Below are positions 61,934 through 64,000 of a stretch of 64,000 nucleotides of DNA, in pieces. Made by a program: the position numbers and the translations under genes. Under the pieces are notes generated by a model. That model saw only the letters and a program-made list of their open reading frames with translations. It did no database searches and was not told the DNA's origin. The DNA lies in contig JBCCGE010000001.1 in assembly GCA_039029455.1 (NCBI GenBank), positions 108,570 to 172,569 on the forward strand, read 5' to 3'. Origin of the DNA: JBCCGE01 sp039029455 (GTDB lineage Bacteria; Pseudomonadota; Gammaproteobacteria; Arenicellales; Poriferihabitantaceae). The stretch's first letter is position 1, and every line of letters begins with the position of its first letter.

Positions 61934-63163
61934 ATGACAAATGTATATGCAGTAGCCACGATGGATAGCAAAGGGCATGAAATTGCTTACATTGCTGATT
62001 TGATCAAAGCCGCTGGTCAGTCTGTAAAACTGATCGATGTCGGAACAAAAGGGAAAACTCAGGTGCCCGCTGATGTCAGTTGTGAAACAGTAGCAGCATT
62101 TCATCCGCAGGGAGCCGATAAGGTTCTCGGGCTAACGGATCGGGGTGAAGCAGTCACCGCAATGTCAGAAGCTCTTGAGTGCTTTATTGAAAAGGAATAC
62201 CAGGAGGGCAGTATAAAAGCCATCATCGGGATTGGCGGTACCGGTGGAACAGCTCTGATTACACCTGGAATGAGGGCTTTGCCAATCGGAGTCCCTAAAA
62301 TGATGGTCAGCACTGTTGCGTCTGGCAATACCGCTCCTTATGTTGATTGTTGCGATATCAGTATGATGTACAGTGTTGTGGATGTGGCTGGCGTCAATGC
62401 TGTGTCCCGGGTGGTGCTGGGTAATGCGGCGCATGCGATAGCAGGCATGTGCAGAAATATTCCTGAGCAGTCAGAAGATCGTCCGTGTATCGGATTGACC
62501 ATGTTTGGCGTGACAACACCCTGCGTGACGCGTGTATCACAAAATCTCGAAAACGAGGGTTTTGCGCCTTTGGTGTTTCACGCAACCGGCACCGGTGGTC
62601 GGGCAATGGAAAAGCTGGTGTCATCCGGTCTCATTCAGGGTGTCATCGATGTTACGACGACTGAAATCTGTGACCAGATAGTCGGAGGCGTGTTTGCTTC
62701 CGGACCGGACAGGTTTGATGCAATCGCCAGCGCAAAAATTCCATACGTGGCAAGTCTTGGCGCATGCGATATGGTGAATTTCGCGGCTAAAGATACTGTT
62801 CCTGAGAAGTTTAGGGATCGCAACCTATATGTCCACAACAGTAACGTGACTTTGATGCGTACCAATCAGGAAGAGCTGAGAGAGATGGCCAAGTGGATGG
62901 GTGATAAGTGGAATAAATTCGAAAGTCCAATGCATCTCGTGATTCCAAAAGGCGGCGTGTCGCTGATCGATGTGCCGGATGCTCCTTTCCACGATCCAGA
63001 AGCAAACCTGTCTTTCTTCAAAGATCTGCAAGCGAGTTATCAGCAAGATGAATTCAGGCAATGGCTGGAGAGCCCCGACGATGTGAATGCTGACGCATTC
63101 GCTGATTTACTTACCCAGACGTTTATTAATGCCTGGCATCAGGCTAATCAAATCAATTCCTAG
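61934..63163 (+). CDS. Tm-1-like ATP-binding domain protein (UPF0261)
   Basis: 409 residues. V-Y-A-V-A-T-M-D-S-K-G-H-E near the start, G-I-G-G-T-G-G-T-A-L-I in the nucleotide region, and H-A-T-G-T-G-G-R-A-M-E identify the family, named after tomato Tm-1 and also found in bacteria and fungi. In many genomes it is followed by, or fused to, a PEP-hydrolase-like TIM-barrel protein, as here (9 bases apart). Role unknown. Confidence 0.88.
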   Translation: MTNVYAVATMDSKGHEIAYIADLIKAAGQSVKLIDVGTKGKTQVPADVSCETVAAFHPQGADKVLGLTDRGEAVTAMSEALECFIEKEYQEGSIKAIIGIGGTGGTALITPGMRALPIGVPKMMVSTVASGNTAPYVDCCDISMMYSVVDVAGVNAVSRVVLGNAAHAIAGMCRNIPEQSEDRPCIGLTMFGVTTPCVTRVSQNLENEGFAPLVFHATGTGGRAMEKLVSSGLIQGVIDVTTTEICDQIVGGVFASGPDRFDAIASAKIPYVASLGACDMVNFAAKDTVPEKFRDRNLYVHNSNVTLMRTNQEELREMAKWMGDKWNKFESPMHLVIPKGGVSLIDVPDAPFHDPEANLSFFKDLQASYQQDEFRQWLESPDDVNADAFADLLTQTFINAWHQANQINS

Positions 63164-63172
63164 GAGCTCGTC

Positions 63173-64000
63173 ATGTCGAACCGACAAGCCATACTTAAAA
63201 AATTACGTTCTAAAATAGACAGCGGCCTCCCCATTATCGGTGGCGGAGCGGGAACAGGTATCAGTGCAAAATGCGAAGAGCAGGGCGGCATCGATCTCAT
63301 TGTTATTTACAACTCCGGTCGATATCGAATGGCTGGCCGGGGTTCGCTTTCTGGCTTGATGCCCTATGGCAATGCCAATGAGATTGTGAAAGAAATGGCT
63401 CATGAAGTCATAACGGCAGTCAAAGATACTCCGGTTCTCGCAGGTGTGTGCGGCACCGATCCATTTATGCTGCGAGATCATTTTTTAAAAGAACTGATCG
63501 ATCTTGGGTTTGCAGGGGTACAAAATTTTCCAACAGTCGGCCTGATTGACGGAAACTTTCGAGCGAATCTTGAAGAGACAGGCATGGGTTTTCAGCTCGA
63601 AGTCGATATGATCAGAGCCGCACATGATCTCGACATGTTGACTACACCATACGCGCACAATATCGAGGAAGCGGAAGACATGACGAGAGCGGGCGCTGAT
63701 ATTGTTGTTGCTCATATGGGGTTGACGACCAGCGGAGCGATTGGTGCACAGACAGCCAAGGATATTGATACCTGCGTTGAAGATGTGTCCGCAATTGTGG
63801 ATGTGTGCAAGTCAATTCGCTCCGATGTTATTGTGCTTTGTCATGGTGGAGCGATTGCGCAACCTGACGATGCAAAATACGTCATTGATCGGGTTCCAGG
63901 TGTAGACGGATTTTATGGAGCCAGCTCTATGGAGCGTCTGCCCACTGAAGTTGCAATGACCGAGCAGATTAAACGCTTTACCTCAATTCGAAGAGAAAGC
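63173..64000 (+). CDS. PEP-hydrolase-like TIM-barrel protein (runs off the window)
   Basis: At least 276 residues with no stop before the window end; AGGAGCTC precedes the ATG. G-G-G-A-G-T-G-I-S-A-K-C-E-E, then I-V-I-Y-N-S-G-R-Y-R-M-A, then G-V-C-G-T-D-P-F, and V-L-C-H-G-G-A-I match the phosphoenolpyruvate hydrolase-like family paired with Tm-1 domains. The missing 3' end is short if it is the usual length. Confidence 0.85.
   Translation, partial: MSNRQAILKKLRSKIDSGLPIIGGGAGTGISAKCEEQGGIDLIVIYNSGRYRMAGRGSLSGLMPYGNANEIVKEMAHEVITAVKDTPVLAGVCGTDPFMLRDHFLKELIDLGFAGVQNFPTVGLIDGNFRANLEETGMGFQLEVDMIRAAHDLDMLTTPYAHNIEEAEDMTRAGADIVVAHMGLTTSGAIGAQTAKDIDTCVEDVSAIVDVCKSIRSDVIVLCHGGAIAQPDDAKYVIDRVPGVDGFYGASSMERLPTEVAMTEQIKRFTSIRRES

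Noticed and set aside
61595..62104. A 169-residue minus-strand gene
   Set aside because: Its first half lies over the start of the Tm-1 gene and does not look coding; only the last ~88 residues resemble a family, so it is treated as a relic.
1..64000. tRNA, rRNA and riboswitch genes
   Set aside because: I saw no recognisable conserved elements in the intergenic regions; short structured RNAs cannot be ruled out by eye.

Overview
The window looks like a chromosomal segment of a free-living, probably marine, Gram-negative proteobacterium; the exact lineage is not resolved. The reasons are a MipA/OmpV outer-membrane protein, many Tat- or Sec-exported proteins, TRAP and branched-chain-type ABC importers, sulfotransferases, 2-oxoglutarate oxygenases, and base composition near 50% GC. 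I saw no rRNA, tRNA, CRISPR array, transposase or prophage block.

Layout. 1-15 kb: HxlR regulator, an unusual photolyase-like protein whose two domains appear to be in swapped order, an exported amidohydrolase, a TerB/DUF533 protein, an SDR, an EamA transporter, a sulfotransferase, a membrane-linked LuxR-type regulator, MipA/OmpV, a secreted lysyl-endopeptidase-like protease, a TauD-type oxygenase, a large MscS channel and a sterol-desaturase-family protein. 15.6-20 kb: a compact collagen module with two exported Gly-X-Y proteins flanking a PKHD/prolyl-hydroxylase-like oxygenase and a 646-residue enzyme. That enzyme joins a GT25 (collagen-galactosyltransferase-like) domain, a PLOD/LH3-like glycosyltransferase domain and a lysyl-hydroxylase-like 2OG-Fe(II) domain. 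20-24.5 kb: adenylate/guanylate cyclase, two small exported proteins and a fructosamine-kinase-like gene whose 3' end is duplicated. 24.5-36 kb: glutathionyl-hydroquinone-reductase-like protein, VOC protein, methyltransferase, a complete livJHMGF-type ABC importer, and NAD salvage genes (pncA, pncB) around a polytopic membrane protein. 36-43 kb: beta-helix and tail-collar-repeat exported proteins, SulP transporter and a rhodanese lipoprotein. 43-54 kb: a gamma-butyrobetaine-hydroxylase-like oxygenase, a P450-GNAT-glycosyltransferase-PqqD-like operon, and a SEC-C/TPR sulfotransferase. 54.5-64 kb: a TRAP importer, glutamine-synthetase-family ligase, dimethylglycine-dehydrogenase-like flavoprotein, and a Tm-1/PEP-hydrolase pair that runs off the end.

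Two linked themes stand out. First, the collagen module carries in four genes both the substrates and the enzyme classes that animals use to hydroxylate and glycosylate collagen. Second, seven proteins in the window, including both collagens, share one N-terminal leader: usually a basic RR-type start, then W-x-x-P-V-V-x-S-V-x-L-P-A-H-A. Their mature domains are otherwise unrelated, and several sit beside enzymes that could modify proteins (hydroxylases, glycosyltransferases, sulfotransferase, P450/PqqD-like). I read this as a family of exported, possibly modified surface or extracellular proteins with a shared, undescribed export or processing signal. The leader and the domain order are visible in the sequence; the functional link is inference.
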